DNA of 64,000 nucleotides, taken from assembly GCA_947462335.1 (NCBI GenBank), contig OX381707.1, positions 33,593,618 to 33,657,617 of the forward strand, given 5' to 3'. The stretch's first letter is position 1. Every line of letters begins with the position of its first letter. The position numbers and the translations under genes were made by a program. Of the stretch, positions 1-12,251 are shown piece by piece. The stretch is from Harmothoe impar. Taxonomy: Eukaryota; Annelida; Polychaeta; Phyllodocida; Polynoidae. A model generated the notes under the pieces. That model was not told the DNA's origin. It saw nothing but the letters and a program-made list of their open reading frames with translations, and did not search any database.

Positions 1-863
1 TATCGACGTGGACGATTGCTAATTGGTTGGTTATTCTATTGCCTGAATGATTTATACTACTGTGCTTTTATCCAATTGAAAAATATTGGGCCCCTAATTT
101 GTCATCCTAAATTGCTCATAATAAGCATTCTTACTATCACTGCATTATCCATCCAATTTATACTAGTTGATATACAAATACACGTTCACTAAACCTGTCG
201 GTATTATCTAGACACCTATGGGGAACTAAATGTACCAAGGTGCAGTGTAAATATATATAATAGACTACCTCATCCTCTTTACCATGATGATTTGTTTCGA
301 ACCTGTCGTACTCTTGCTACAGGAATCATATGTTTTTTCCTCTGCCCCATAAGCCAGGAATTACCAAGAGTACTACAACCCTCCCCCCTCCAGGGTCTCC
401 AGCCTGTATAACAGTTCAGTATATCCCAGCCGTAACTTTGGTGTATTTCTGTCAATTACTAACTTCTTCTTTTTGGAGATAGTTTAGCTTCTTTTTTATC
501 TCTCTTATCTCAGGCCCCAGGCCTAACTGCCAGGAAAAAAGGGTGTGTTTTGAGTTATCAAATTTAGTCTAGAAACCAGGGTTGACCCGTGGAATCTGTT
601 TAGAAAATGCAATCGCAAAGTCAGCAGAGGCGTAGGAAGCAAATCTTCAGTGGGGGGCCAGGGGGGGGGCACTCCAACCGAGGTTAAGCATCGGCTTTGA
701 TGCATGATGTATCGTATACATGCTTAAAATATTGGAACTGTATAGAAAAGCAGTATTTGAGCCCCCTTTAGTTCTGATTGGTGGGCCAAGTCCCGGGTCC
801 AGGTCCCTCTGTCTCCACTTTTCCCTATGCGAGAGAGGCAAGGGTTGGAAATCGTGTGTATAT
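1..863. other. Anonymous sequence, no gene seen
   Basis: No exon, RNA gene or repeat that I recognise. Short open frames on both strands lack domain features and overlap each other. There is a G run near 650-670. I see nothing else to annotate. Confidence 0.6.
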
Positions 864-985
864 TATATTGTAGATCTTGACAATTTTTTTGGGGGCCCAA
901 GCATATTCAGCCCCCCCCCCCTCCCCCATGGTTGGGGGGCCTGGGCCCCTCTGCCCCCCCCCCCCCTTTTCCTACGCTACTGCAG
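864..985. repeat. G/C homopolymer-rich block
   Basis: Runs of C (10 and 14 bases) and G alternate with GGGCCC-like blocks, with a T run at the left edge. The composition is far from that of the surrounding AT-rich DNA. It may be a decayed G-run MITE related in style to the one at 45231-45507, but no clean inverted termini are visible, so it is called low complexity only. Confidence 0.55.
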
Positions 986-2412
986 TCAACGCAAGGATCC
1001 AGAAATTAGGTTCAACATTATCCAACCTAGATTCCTGAAACACACATCTATAGTGTATACCTTTTGCTTGTTGTTCCCTGACTTTTTTGATGGGAGAGGG
1101 GAGCGGTGATCTAATATACCAGTCTTTCCCCAGTTAGATCTAAACCAGCTGGTTGGCATCTGTACCTGTGTACCTGTGGAGTCCTCTATAGATTTACCTT
1201 ACACCTGAAGCACCTGGAGTACTCATTAATCTAAGGTAAGACACACCGGTGTCCACGTGGGTAAACACTCCTCTACCTTCTTCTCCCCACTGTCTACATC
1301 TTACGGGTGGTCCTCCAGGGCACTAAGGTATATCATACATCTGATGAGAGTAACATAATTGCTCTCAGAATAATCTGATGTAGTGATGAACCACTAGATG
1401 AAAAGCCATGAGGAATTCTCCTAGGAATACAGTGTGAATCTATGTAGTCCAGGAATGTTTGGCCATAGTCCCAATTATATTAAAAATATGATGTTGGACT
1501 GAGCAGTTTGCCCATTGCAGAATAGATAGTAGGACAGGTAATCTACTGCTGATTATGAGAGTCTTCCACTGTCATAAGTTATAGTAGGCCAATACATAAA
1601 GACCTACGCCGACCACTTAGTCATGCTGCTCAGTTTAAGCCTGTGATCGCCCCCTACCTGCATAGCACCCCCTATAACCCGTGTCCACAGTTGTTCAAAA
1701 GGTCTAAAAGACCAAACGGAGGTTTCACCTGTGATGAGGTGTAAATCATTTCTTCCTACACATGAAGGGACACACACAACCTTCACAGGTACGTCCTCCT
1801 TCATGCAGTTTACCTGTTCTGTGTGTTGAAGAGACATGAACTATACCAGACATATGAATATTGGTGAAAGATCAAAGATATGGCACTGTGTGATGTCCTA
1901 ACAGGCGCTGCGCTTTAAGAATGGGGTCGACGTCTGAGAACATTAAGCCTTCCCCATTAGATGGGAACGGTGGGGGGCATGTTCCACTGTTACCATTGGT
2001 TGTCCCAGGGGATGTTGCTATTTTTGATAACATGTTCTAGATTAATACTACTTTGTCAGCTCTTTATCGGAAGCAAACTTTGCCATCGTGCAAGATTGAT
2101 GTTCACCGATTCCTCTAAGACGTATGTGAATAGTTCTAAAACCGCTGTGTATAGTCTCAGGAAAGTCGGACCAACTCAATACTATTGAACAGCCTAGTCC
2201 TGCCCTTACCCAATGTAACGGAAAGGGAAAGAAAAAATAGAACATAGAACAATTGCTGCAGTACGACAGTGGAACTCTCCTCAATTGGACCTGAGGAGGC
2301 TGGTTTCGGCTGACAACAAGCACTTCCGCTTCCGGTGGCTGGTGAAGGTTGGGACCGGAAGTACAGAGGAGGCTGTCTCCAATATAACTGGCAGAAGGAG
2401 CTTTGGTGTTTA
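986..2412. other. Anonymous sequence, no gene seen
   Basis: No repeat or exon could be supported. A minus-strand open frame of 155 codons at 2048-2515 runs into the family F repeat on its right and has no recognisable domain, so it is not called as a gene. Confidence 0.55.
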
Positions 2413-2643
2413 ACCCTTTGATGATCGGATAATGCTCTCTCGTACATCTCTCTGCGTCGTCATGATGCACCAATGCAGCGCCATCGAGTAATTGCCCTGT
2501 ACTGCATTGGCACATGTGCCGATCCTTTGGGGGTGTATCAACCCCGTAGGATCAGCATGATGCATGAATGGTAAGTGCTGCATTCAGGCATCAGGCGGAC
2601 AAAATCCCTAGTGCATTAAATCACTATGTTGGGCTTGAAGGGT
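2413..2643. mobile_element. Family F palindromic MITE, copy 1
   Basis: Starts ACCCTTTGATG and ends GAAGGGT, flanked on both sides by TA (2411-2412 and 2644-2645). The interior carries the family's subrepeats in both orientations: ATGATGCACCAATGCAGC, then GCATGATGCATGAATG, then a 'GTGTATCAACCCCGTAGG' centre. It is non-coding and about 231 bp. TA flanks with short inverted ends suggest a Tc1/mariner-like non-autonomous element, but TTAACCC may be part of the terminus and not a target duplication. Confidence 0.75.
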
Positions 2644-3846
2644 TAGATCTTTACAAGTACAGTGCGTAAGTAAGGATGAACGACGTGAACAGGACAGGGT
2701 CAAAGAGGAAAAGGTCTTCCTGTTTACGGATTTGTGGATGTAGAAAGATGGGTGTATCAGTAAGTGATGTCAGGCGTAGTTACCTGTAACATAGGGTTGG
2801 GATTAAATGAGAGAAGGAAAGAATGGGAAAGTAAGAGAGAGAGAAAGAGACAGACAGATAGAGACAGAGACAGAGGGAATCCACAGGGAGACAGCACAGA
2901 CATAGAAAGATGCGAGACAGAGTCGTACTCTACTTTGCAAGTCTGAAAACAGCAGAGATATCTATGTCCTAAAGCTGAACATCACTTCCACAGTGCCACC
3001 TCCCCCTTGAGCAGTCAAAATGACATTCATGCATTATTCCAGACACCAAATACTGTGTCCACAGACCACAGATAGATACCAGGCAAATATGCCTAGTCTG
3101 GTCAGAGTATGCCAAGGCAAATAGGTAGCTAGGAGGCTGGTTTTAATACTTGATGGATGCTGTATTGACTGGGACTTCTAACATAGAGCAGAGACACTGG
3201 GTCTATCTCTATTTAGTTATAGAGCTAGAGACTGACCACTCTATAATACCACATCAAAGCGGACACTCTCTAATTGCCAAATACTTTTGCATCTAGTGAC
3301 AGGAAGCAAGCAGTGGTGAACTGAATTCTCTCTGCTATCAATAAAATCTCCTCAGTCAAAGTCCCCATCCTTTTCCCGTCGTTTCTTCCCAATTCTCTTT
3401 TACTGTGAGTTCCTCTGTTTCCTGTTGCTGTTTTTGTCCCTAATGGGGAACTGCCATGAGAGTTAGTGCCTTATAAGAGTCAGTGACCCTATTTGGAGTG
3501 CAGTGTAGCACGACATGAGAGCTGTACATTATGTGGACATAGTAAACAGATTTCAACTGCCCCAGCTCTTTTTGGCTCTGAACTGTTGGGTACGAACCTC
3601 AAATTGAGGCAGTCAGTTCTGTATTTTAGTAGATTATAGCTCATAGATTGTAGCAATGAGGGATATTTAGGCCTACACAAAGTGAGTTTCATGGTCTGTT
3701 TGTGAGTATAACTGTTGATAAAGGGGTTCAGCGGCTTGAAATCTAAAATACAAGGAAGCATGGAATGCCCTGGCTTTACATTGGTAAAGAGCACCCACCC
3801 CTACCCTTACAGAACCCTGAAAACTACTATACAAGTATAATATGCA
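2644..3846. other. Anonymous sequence with purine tract
   Basis: Contains a purine-rich GA/GACA tract at about 2805-2880. No exon is seen in the rest. The 101-codon minus-strand frame at 3489-3794 has no recognised similarity. Confidence 0.55.
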
Positions 3847-3849
3847 TTA

Positions 3850-4256
3850 GGCCAAAAAAAATAAAAGGTGTGTTTCAGGCAACCCGACCCTAGTTTCAAA
3901 ATAGGGCCGACCCTAGCATTTTTTTCCAATTTTGGAGAATTTCTTTTTTTTTTTTCAAAATATTCATATTTTCCGGAAATTTTAGCAATTTTTTGGTTAC
4001 GAAGAACAGATCAATGCCTAATTAACTGTCCAGCCTCAGGAAATTGCTTATTAACAAGAATGTCCAATAATTTCATGATATAGTAAGAATTGGTGAGTCG
4101 TTTTAATGACCCGCGAGTCGATATGGCAGCACGCGACTCATTCAAGGTACCTCCAATATTTAAAAAAAAAAAATTAAAAAAAAAAAAAAAATCCGACCTA
4201 CCTACCCTAAATTTTTGGACCATGTTGCCTGAAACACACCTTTTTTTTTTTTGGCC
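3850..4256. mobile_element. PIF/Harbinger-type MITE with poly-A inner ends
   Basis: A 407-bp element with inverted termini starting GGCCAAAAAAAA. The inverted repeat extends through GGTGTGTTTCAGGCAAC on both ends. It is flanked by TTA on each side (3847-3849 and 4257-4259). A 3-bp TTA/TAA target duplication is the signature of the PIF/Harbinger superfamily. The middle is AT-rich with long T and A runs and has no transposase. A second element with the same GGCCA...A(8) end lies at 35772-36026. Confidence 0.82.
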
Positions 4257-4259
4257 TTA

Positions 4260-7194
4260 GAGTGCCATTTTGGCTTCATTGTCCCAATTGGATGAGTGAA
4301 CCACAGTAAATGGTAACCCTTATTTCTGCTGGTTCCAATAGAGTAATGCCTTGTATTAATTAATTTGCCGAAGTACATGGGGCTGCAGATGGACAAGATG
4401 GCAAACCGATCACGGAAATACACCAAATGTCCCCTCCCTGAGAAACCTTTTTGATATTCAGAATGTGACTTCAATGGGAAAACCCCAAAACACACTTCCC
4501 ATTTAAATGGAATTCGTCATGTTACTCAGTCCAGATCCCTCTTTTGTGTGAGCAAAGAAAATTCAAAAAGAAGACAAAATGAAGCATAGGGTTATTGAAA
4601 ACCACTCAAATCAGAGTCAGAGAGCCATTCGTCTTCTTGTGGGTAAATCCTTTGACAAGACGTCCGGGACAGTGTACGTGATGCAGGCTTACAAGTTCAG
4701 GCCCGCAGGGATACCAACCTATTGGACCTGAATCGATTTAAGAACTTCTTCAAAAAGAGAAGGAAAAGAGGAAAGGTTTTAAAAGTAAGAAAGTATCAGT
4801 GATGCCACTGATAAAAAGAGGAGTTGAGAAAGACAATTAGGGTCTGGCTTTTCCATCATGGTTGGTCGATAATACTTGGGGGTTACTTGTCCTTATCTCG
4901 TTTGAAAAGTGAAAAAAAAAGTAATTGTTATTCAGGTTTGGAATTGTAATTCCAAATGGTCCAGTGGGCAGGGAAGGTGCACCATGGCATTTTTATATTT
5001 AAAATACTTTAGTTGACTTGTATGTATTTGCATAGCATTATACTTTTCAGTATTCTACGGTAATCCTTTACTGGCAAATCTGATTCCCTTACAAAGTGGA
5101 CTGAATGAGTGGATCTCATACTAACAATACCACTATATGCTATTACATATAGCCATACTATATAATCGATTATATTATTTAGTATCATGTGTGTACATTA
5201 AATTTTATCAAACCAATGACCTGAGCAAACAGTGTCATATTTATAATTGCCTGGAATGGATGTCTCCACAATTCTACATAATTATGCAACAATTGCCTTG
5301 GACATTCTAAGAAGCAGACAGTAGATCCCCTGTTCACCAATTCAGTGTGAAGCAGCACAGGTCAGGAACCTCCTAAATATGTCTCAGATCAAACCTCCCA
5401 GAACACCACAGGAAGTTACTAAACTGGGAGGATGGCCTCCATCATGCAATGTTGCATGTGGCTCGTGCAGAACACAATAGTAAGGGAGAAGGTTCCTCAT
5501 GCCAGCCCTGTGTCCAGAGTAACATGTAGCCTACCCACAACCTAGCTATTCTTAGAGTTACTACAGGAGATGTCCACATTGATTTGTGAGATGGAAATGG
5601 TATTGGGAGTTACTAGTACTGCCCATCCATAATCAGTGGAAATTGATAGGTTTGTTCAAGTATCAAGGAATGGGACTTCATTCATATTGAGATAGATATT
5701 TGTTCGTCATAATTATTCTGATATCAGAAGATATCAAATCAGCATCAAGAGTAGGTGTGAGGGAATGAAACTTAACATATTGGACTAGATTTCATTATGT
5801 AATTATAAATGGGTAATGTAAGTACCCATTTCCACTGTATTTAGAATTTGCAAAGAAGTGTCGGGCCACTTGAGCAGTGGAATCTCCTATATGTCACATT
5901 GTCTGATGATCTCAAATGTACTCATTTGTTGGATACTTGCTAGAAGATGACTTTAAGGTGTAGATCATCCTAATCCTACCTGACGAATACTCTAGTTTTT
6001 GGAAGATGTGTACGTATTCTAACTGTATAAATGAGGGTAGCAACATGTAGGTTCAAAAGCAGATATAATATATAGCCGTATGCATGTCTGTACAGAAGAG
6101 ACGTATGGTACGGAGCTCAGGAAGGATGAAATGGTACAAATATAGGAAACAGGTAAAGTTACCTGCTACAGTACCATATAGAAACATGCAAAGCCACCAC
6201 CCCCTCTCTCCTCCGACTCCCTAACAGGCACTACTCATGCCATGGAGAGGGGGGGGGGGAGGAGTAGCATTTATATGAGTCAAATGGAGTAGCTCCCCTG
6301 CCTTCCAGGCCCAGTTCTCTGCCCTACAGTGGGGTTTTATTACCAGACATGCTCTCGTTAGAACAGGCTGCTCCAGACTCACAGGGATATTACCTATGAT
6401 ACATGGCTCATAAAGAATAATGTAGCTTCATTATTATATATGATGTAGGTGAGCAGGAAAAGGGCATGTGTACTTCAATGTTCCTGTAGTAAGAGAGAGG
6501 GGGCAGGGAGAGACAGCTACCGATATATATAGAGAGATAGATATAGAGATAGAAAGAGACAGATAGACTGGGGGACACAGAGAAAGAGAAAGATAGACTG
6601 GGGGAGACAGGGGAACAGGCAGAGACAAAGCACGAGACAGACGGGGCCTCTAGCCTGCATTATAAAAGAATTATGATAATATACAAACTAACACTAGCAC
6701 TATCCAGATACCCAGGGCCTGTACCTATGCCTCCTAAGCATTTTAACAATGTACTAACCATCACAGCAGAACATGTGCCTCTGCATATCCAGTTACCTGC
6801 ATATGCCCATACTCTACCTAATGCACGCATGACGTTCTGTACCGCCAATAGGGGCACTTAACCCTGTATGTCTCGTTCATATAGGTATGAATTCCTCCCA
6901 TTCCCGTATGAACTCCGCCTGCCAGTGTGTTGACGTGGGTTAAAGCCCCAGTATCCTCGTGTTTGGGCATGCTCGGACAACACTAGAGGGCATTGCCGTG
7001 ACACTCTTGTGCCCCTCCCCCTTTGGCTCCAATACTATGTACTTTATAAGGGCATAATGGCATATGGATTGCCCATTCAAACATGTTATTATAGCTATGA
7101 GTACGACTGCAATGCCAACCCCCATGATGTAACAGGCCCTTGGTCAGGTGTGTGACCGGCTCTTGGTAAGGAAAGCCTCCACATGGTCAAGTAG
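4260..7194. other. Anonymous sequence with purine tract
   Basis: Nearly 3 kb without a supported gene. The only clear structure is an AGAGAC/AGATAG purine-rich microsatellite at about 6484-6640; open frames over it encode low-complexity Ser/Leu/Pro on the minus strand and are not genes. A short G run sits near 6250. Confidence 0.55.
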
Positions 7195-7196
7195 TA

Positions 7197-7465
7197 CTCT
7201 CGTTCCCAAATCCTTCCGAAGAAAGGCTCTGGTAACAGCCAAATGACTTTGAACTTTGGATTTTGCTGGGTCTGGGCAACCCCTGCTGGTAGGCTGGAAC
7301 CAGTGGGCAGGAACCAAAATGTATGATGGTAGTTTTAGATAGTTTTACCATCAGCCTTTCTGGTTCCATTTCCTGTTCTTGTTCACAGGGGCTGCCCAGA
7401 CCCAGCAAAATCCCAACAGTTGGCAGTTACCAGAGCCTTCCTTCGGAAGGATTTGGGAACGAGAG
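7197..7465. mobile_element. Fold-back MITE with TA flanks
   Basis: A 269-bp inverted-repeat element. The left end CTCTCGTTCCCAAATCC is matched by its reverse complement at the right end, and the arms continue inward for about 110-130 bp (for example GGTCTGGGCAACCCCTGCTG-like sequence opposed to CAGGGGCTGCCCAGACC). TA lies immediately outside each end (7195-7196, 7466-7467). No coding capacity. Consistent with a Tc1/mariner-like non-autonomous element. Confidence 0.82.
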
Positions 7466-7490
7466 TAGGTCAGGTAGCTGCACTATGGTA

Positions 7491-7844
7491 TAGCAGAGGT
7501 TAGAGTATCCCCTGCTACTACGTCACAGGGTCCTGGGTGGGGGGCAAACACAGGCCTCCACGTGGTTAGGTAGCTGTACCATGATAGCACCATTAAACTA
7601 AACGTTATTATATTTGCTTACCTGGGTCGTAATACAGTCTGCAAGCTTTGCTGTAGTTACACATATAACAAGTATAAGAGAGTACCGGAACATGTATTCA
7701 TTTTATATTAATTTATAATGCATTTATATGACCTTTGCTGCTTGAGATATGGTTCATACACCCTTAAAAGTATCACCCACGTGGCTTTTGTTTGCCCCCC
7801 ACTGTTCTATTATTGGGTGCAATCTACAACTCTAACCTCTGCTA
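7491..7844. mobile_element. Second fold-back MITE with TA flanks
   Basis: Inverted termini TAGCAGAGGTTAGAGT at both ends, with a matching inner GTGGGGGGCAAACA block near each arm, flanked by TA (7489-7490, 7845-7846). 354 bp, non-coding. It lies only 25 bp from the previous MITE and has different termini, so it is a separate insertion. Confidence 0.75.
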
Positions 7845-7894
7845 TAGGGAGTGGATATATAATTTATACACGTACACACATATAGCTTTATCTA

Positions 7895-8175
7895 ACCCTT
7901 TGAGGGCTGCATAATGCTTTAATGTGATATGCTGGTGGTCGTCATAATGTATGCCTCATAGTGACCTTATGGGCTATATCAAACTGACCATAAAATCTTG
8001 GGTATAAGCCTATAACTCGCATATTAGACTTTGGGCCAATCCTATAAGCCACACCAGGGGTCTGATTGTGGCGACTTTAGTTCTGTAATATACATATAAA
8101 AAATCGTGTATAGGCCACACCCCAACTGTGCGTCCATCCTATAAGCATCAATGTACTATACGGCCCTTAAAGGGT
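7895..8175. mobile_element. Family F MITE, copy 2 (worn)
   Basis: Begins ACCCTTTGAGGGCTGCATAA and ends CGGCCCTTAAAGGGT, with TA on both sides. The interior has diverged strongly: the GATGCATGAATG subrepeat is only just recognisable near 7945. Confidence 0.65.
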
Positions 8176-8389
8176 TAATACACGGCAGTGCCTTGAGAGC
8201 TCACGGCCTGTGCCGACAATGTGTGAAGGGTGGGCAGGGGTAATCATGGGTACCTATTTAGCTAAGCCTATTTGCTACTGCACCTCCCATATAAATAGAA
8301 ACAATCAAGTATATATAGGTAACGTTCCCGTCGGTGCTATTTATGGGTAATCGGGGATCCAAGAAATGTAGTCCCTGTTCTTGGTGCAG

Positions 8390-8631
8390 GCAGTAGGGTC
8401 AGTTCAGGTAAAACCAGCCAGTGGGGATGAGTCAGTGCTATTCATGGGTGATAGGTGCATGTTGAGAGTCCATATGGGTATACAAAAAACACAGTCCTGG
8501 CACCCCTGGTAAGTGAACCTATGATAGGACACTTACCATATTTCTTTTTTTTTTACTTTCATAAAAAAACCAGCCATGGCTTAGAAGTGATCCCCATTGG
8601 CTGGTTTTACATGAACTGACCCTACTGACTG
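8390..8631. repeat. Inverted repeat with 42-bp arms
   Basis: The left arm (8390-8431, containing GGTCAGTTCAGGTAAAACC) and right arm (8590-8631) are reverse complements with about three mismatches. The loop of about 160 bp ends in a T-rich tract. Probably a small fold-back element, but I cannot fix termini or a target duplication beyond the arms. Confidence 0.7.
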
Positions 8632-9660
8632 CACCCAGCATAGGGCAATCCGTGAGGCCGATTCTGTAAGACGACGCATAGTAGTGCTGGCATGGCAGGT
8701 TGCAAAGGGTGGGTGGTAGGGCATTCTCCTGTGCTGCAGGTAATCACAACAGTGACATGTAGGCGGGCCTTACAATGCAAATTAGCAAGCTATAGGAGCA
8801 AAAAGGTGTGTCCAAACGCGAGGATACTGAGGCTTTAACTAAAGGCCTGCAACCAGCAGCACTAGCAGCTCTTCTGGTGGTGGCATCTGGTGTGTGAATC
8901 GGGAACCAGTGCGATTGTGGCATTGGCATTATATATGTGGTATTAGCCTTATACATTTAGTCAAGTTATGAGAGAGATGAATATATTCCCCGAATTTTTT
9001 TATCAATGAACAAAACCACCAACAACAAAAGGTTTTAGGATGACAGAATAAAACAGTTATTGTCGATATACCATCACCGCAGTTTCGATCGTATAGGTAT
9101 TGCAAGTAATTTCAGGATATCAGGGTTTCTCGTGATTTTATATTCTATACTCTTTGCCTTTAAAAGATCTGAATATAACAAATTTGATCACATTCTCATA
9201 ATATAATTTATGTAAATAACATGTGTAGACAGCCAACCACACAGAAAGGATGCTCCGCTGGGATATTTGCTATACAGTATAAATAGAGTCTCCACAGAAT
9301 CCTAACCCCAGTCATCAATGTACATAGCTCTAGGTGACAACCAAAAGAAACATATTTTCTCCTTGAGTTAACCTAGAATATGCTGCTTTCTTTGAAGTAA
9401 AGTCGGCAGTAGCCGATGTGCTGTGGGCGTACCCACCCATCCGGCTCCCATTTACTGTGTAAGCCTCTCTCTAGCATACACTCCCCCCAGGCCCCTACTC
9501 TGACCAGCTTGTCATCATTCTGTGTAGTCAGACCTTGCACCCCGCCTCACTGCGCATGTGTGAGCGTCTCCATGGACGCAGTCACGTGATGAAGGCACGT
9601 GACAATATAGCCTCGTTTTGGCAATACAGCTTACCCATATCAGGTCCCTTATGCCCTATG
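8632..9660. other. Anonymous sequence, no gene seen
   Basis: No repeat or exon supported. The short frames have no recognisable similarity. Confidence 0.55.
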
Positions 9661-9697
9661 TATACTACGCAGGGTCAGGGTTTTGTTGTATTCTACT
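9661..9697 (+). repeat. Left-hand fragment of the 51/53-bp minisatellite
   Basis: The sequence resembles one minisatellite unit: TATACTACGCAGGGTCAGGG followed by a TTTTG...TATTCTACT stretch comparable to the unit's CAGGGCCCTTTTACTGTATACTACT. The array resumes at 12252 after the hAT-like element, so this is probably the piece stranded on the far side of that insertion. It ends with the target duplication ATTCTACT (9690-9697). Confidence 0.65.
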
Positions 9698-12251
9698 AGG
9701 AGGGGGGGTGATGAATCTACTTTTCTTCGGGGACAGGCTCAAACTATGCATTTGGGTCCAAAAACATGGGAAATCACAAAAATATTTTTTTCGGACCCCA
9801 GTAACCCCCCCATACATAGGGTCCGAAGATCAGCCAAATAGTGAGAAAACAGCCAAAGTTTAGGCTTTTAGTTTCCTTCTAAAATCAAATCATGACTTCA
9901 TGAAAATGGTCAGAAACCTTCATATGGGACCCAAAGAGACCATTTAAAGTCATATTGTTGTGATTATAGAGGTGTTTCCCCCTCTGGGGAGGTGGTTCGT
10001 CCTCGGTAAAATACCGATAAATCAGCTATTTTGAAGGCATTTGCTCCCTTACAATAACATCCCTATACTGCCATAAAAGTTCCTCAGGACACCTAATCAG
10101 GCAGATTAAACCCTTCTGGAGGGTCCCCTCTTTCTGTTAACTCCCCTCTAGGACCCCCCCCCCTCCTAGCATGCACCAATAGCCACAAGATAACTCTCCA
10201 CCCCCCCCCCCCCCCATCGCCTCTATATTACCCTATACTGAAATAATGTATTAACATAAGACCTGTCTGATAGTTTGAACCTTTCTTAAGGGCTCCCTGT
10301 TCCTGTTAACCCACCCCTATGACACCCCTCCACCCCATCCCCACCCTCACCCAAAACTAATAGCCATGAAATAACCCCCCCCCCCCTTGGCTCCATATTA
10401 CTCAGTACAACCATCAGCCCAACCCTCCCTCCATGTAGCACAGTGCACAGCATTGCCTCTTATGGTATGTATCATGCCTGGGAGTGGGACAGTGGTGTGG
10501 TTAAAAGAGGGTCCCCCCCCAAAAAAGAAAAAAAAGAATGAGTGAGCTGGGTCCTTGAGATCACCCTGGTAGGTGTATCTACTACAGCTGGTAGAGGGAT
10601 ACTGTACTTCAAGTCAAATTTGGGTTCAATATTTGGTTTAATATCAAGATATGTATTCATCTGTCCTCAAAGTTTGATATTAGGTTCTACCAATTTACCC
10701 TTTACCCCATATAGGGGATGGCATAGATCTACCAAGCACCATGCCATTGTTATATTTTCATATATCTGAATATTATAGCAGCACCCTCAGATGTTGCATG
10801 TATGCCCGTCTTTGACAAAATCTGATCTTCAGCATTGCACATAAGGTATCAGGGTTACCTACCCCTCCCCATAATATAATTGCAGGGTGTATTATTGGCT
10901 CCAATAATATTTAGGGTTCAGAGTATTTATCTAACACCTCAGAGAATTGAATTAAATAATTATCTCTTGTCTTCTATCTAGGATACTAACCATGCAAGGT
11001 GTAGACTAAGAGATGAGGACACCAGTCCTTATTTGGAGTCATTTGCATGCTCCCCCCCCCATCACCACTCTACGATCCATCATTCTATGCATTTAACCAC
11101 TTGGATAAGGAGGAGAGTCAGGGCTTTTATTCATTGTAGTATCAGGTTATTAGTGATGTTGATATTAGATCTCTGCTATAACTATTATAGAATTACTATG
11201 TATAATAAGTGTAACAACATGAAGCAGTCATCTTGACTATGAATACACATGGGGTGAGGTACTAGGCATAGAATAAAGGGGGGGGGGGGCTGTGATCATT
11301 GGTAGGGTAACTCAAAATGAATATAGAGACCTTTGAAAAGGGTATTATCTATCTGATCTAAACTCATTTTAATATGTTGACAATTCAAATATATTGAAGC
11401 AAAGGCCCTCCAAAATTTGGGTTATATTCATGCAATCACAAGAATATAACCTTTAATAGTCTCTTTGGGTCCCTTATCAGTTTTCTGTTGAGGTGCATGG
11501 TAAAGCCCTTCATGCATGTATGATAAATAGATTATAAGAGGTCTGATGGTTGGAGTTCTTAGATGGACTGAGGTAGCCCTCCTCTTATATCTGTAAAGGG
11601 TAAGGGAAGAAGTCTGGGCCCCTTCCATATCCCCCCTCTTTTAAACACACCACTGTCTTACTCCCAAGACAGGCTAAGGTGTCTGTGAATGACTATTGAT
11701 GTTCAAAGATACTGACATTCTGAGTACAGTGTAATATAGAGGCGAGGGTGGAGGGGGGAAGGGAGTTATCTGATGGCTATTGGTGCATGCTATGGGGTTA
11801 GGGATCATAGAGGGGTAGTTAACAGAAACAGGGGGCCCTCCAGAATGGTTCATGATAATGTTTTATGGCAGTATAGGGACCTGATTGTATAGGAGCAAAT
11901 CCCTTCAAAAAAGCTGATTTATCGGTATTTTACCATGGGCGCACCCCCTCCCCAGAGGGGGAAACACCCCTATAATCACAACAATATGACTTTAAATGGT
12001 CTCTTTGGGTCACAAATGAAGGTTTCTGACCATTTTCATGAAGGCATGGTGAGGTTTGAGTAGGAATCTGAAAGCCTGAATTTGGGCTGTTTTCTCACTA
12101 TTTGGCCGATCTTCGGACCCCCTGTACGGGGGGGTCACAGGGGTCCGAAAAAAATATTTCTGTGATTTCCCGAGTTTTGGGTCCCAAATGCATAATTTGA
12201 GCCTGTCACTTAAACTGTACGACAAAATTAGCCATTTAACACCCCCCCCTA
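9698..12251. mobile_element. hAT-like non-autonomous element with very long inverted repeats (copy A)
   Basis: A 2.55-kb element. The left end (T)AGGAGGGGGGGTG and right end CACCCCCCCCTA are inverted, and the inverted repeat continues for about 640 bp on the right and about 830 bp on the left, where an internal duplication around 10210-10400 lengthens the arm. Matching landmarks include GACAGGCTCAAA, GGGACCCAAAGAGACC and GGGACAGTGGTGTG. The central loop (about 10550-11600) is AT-rich and non-coding. It is flanked by ATTCTACT (9690-9697 and 12252-12259), a duplication of 7 bp if the terminal T is counted in the element or 8 bp if not. TAGGG-type ends with about 8 bp fit the hAT superfamily; this is an inference from termini only. 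A second copy lies at 38649-41888. Confidence 0.8.

Noticed and set aside
2048..2515. 155-codon minus-strand frame
   Set aside because: Partly overlaps a family F repeat, no domain, overlapping frames on the same strand.
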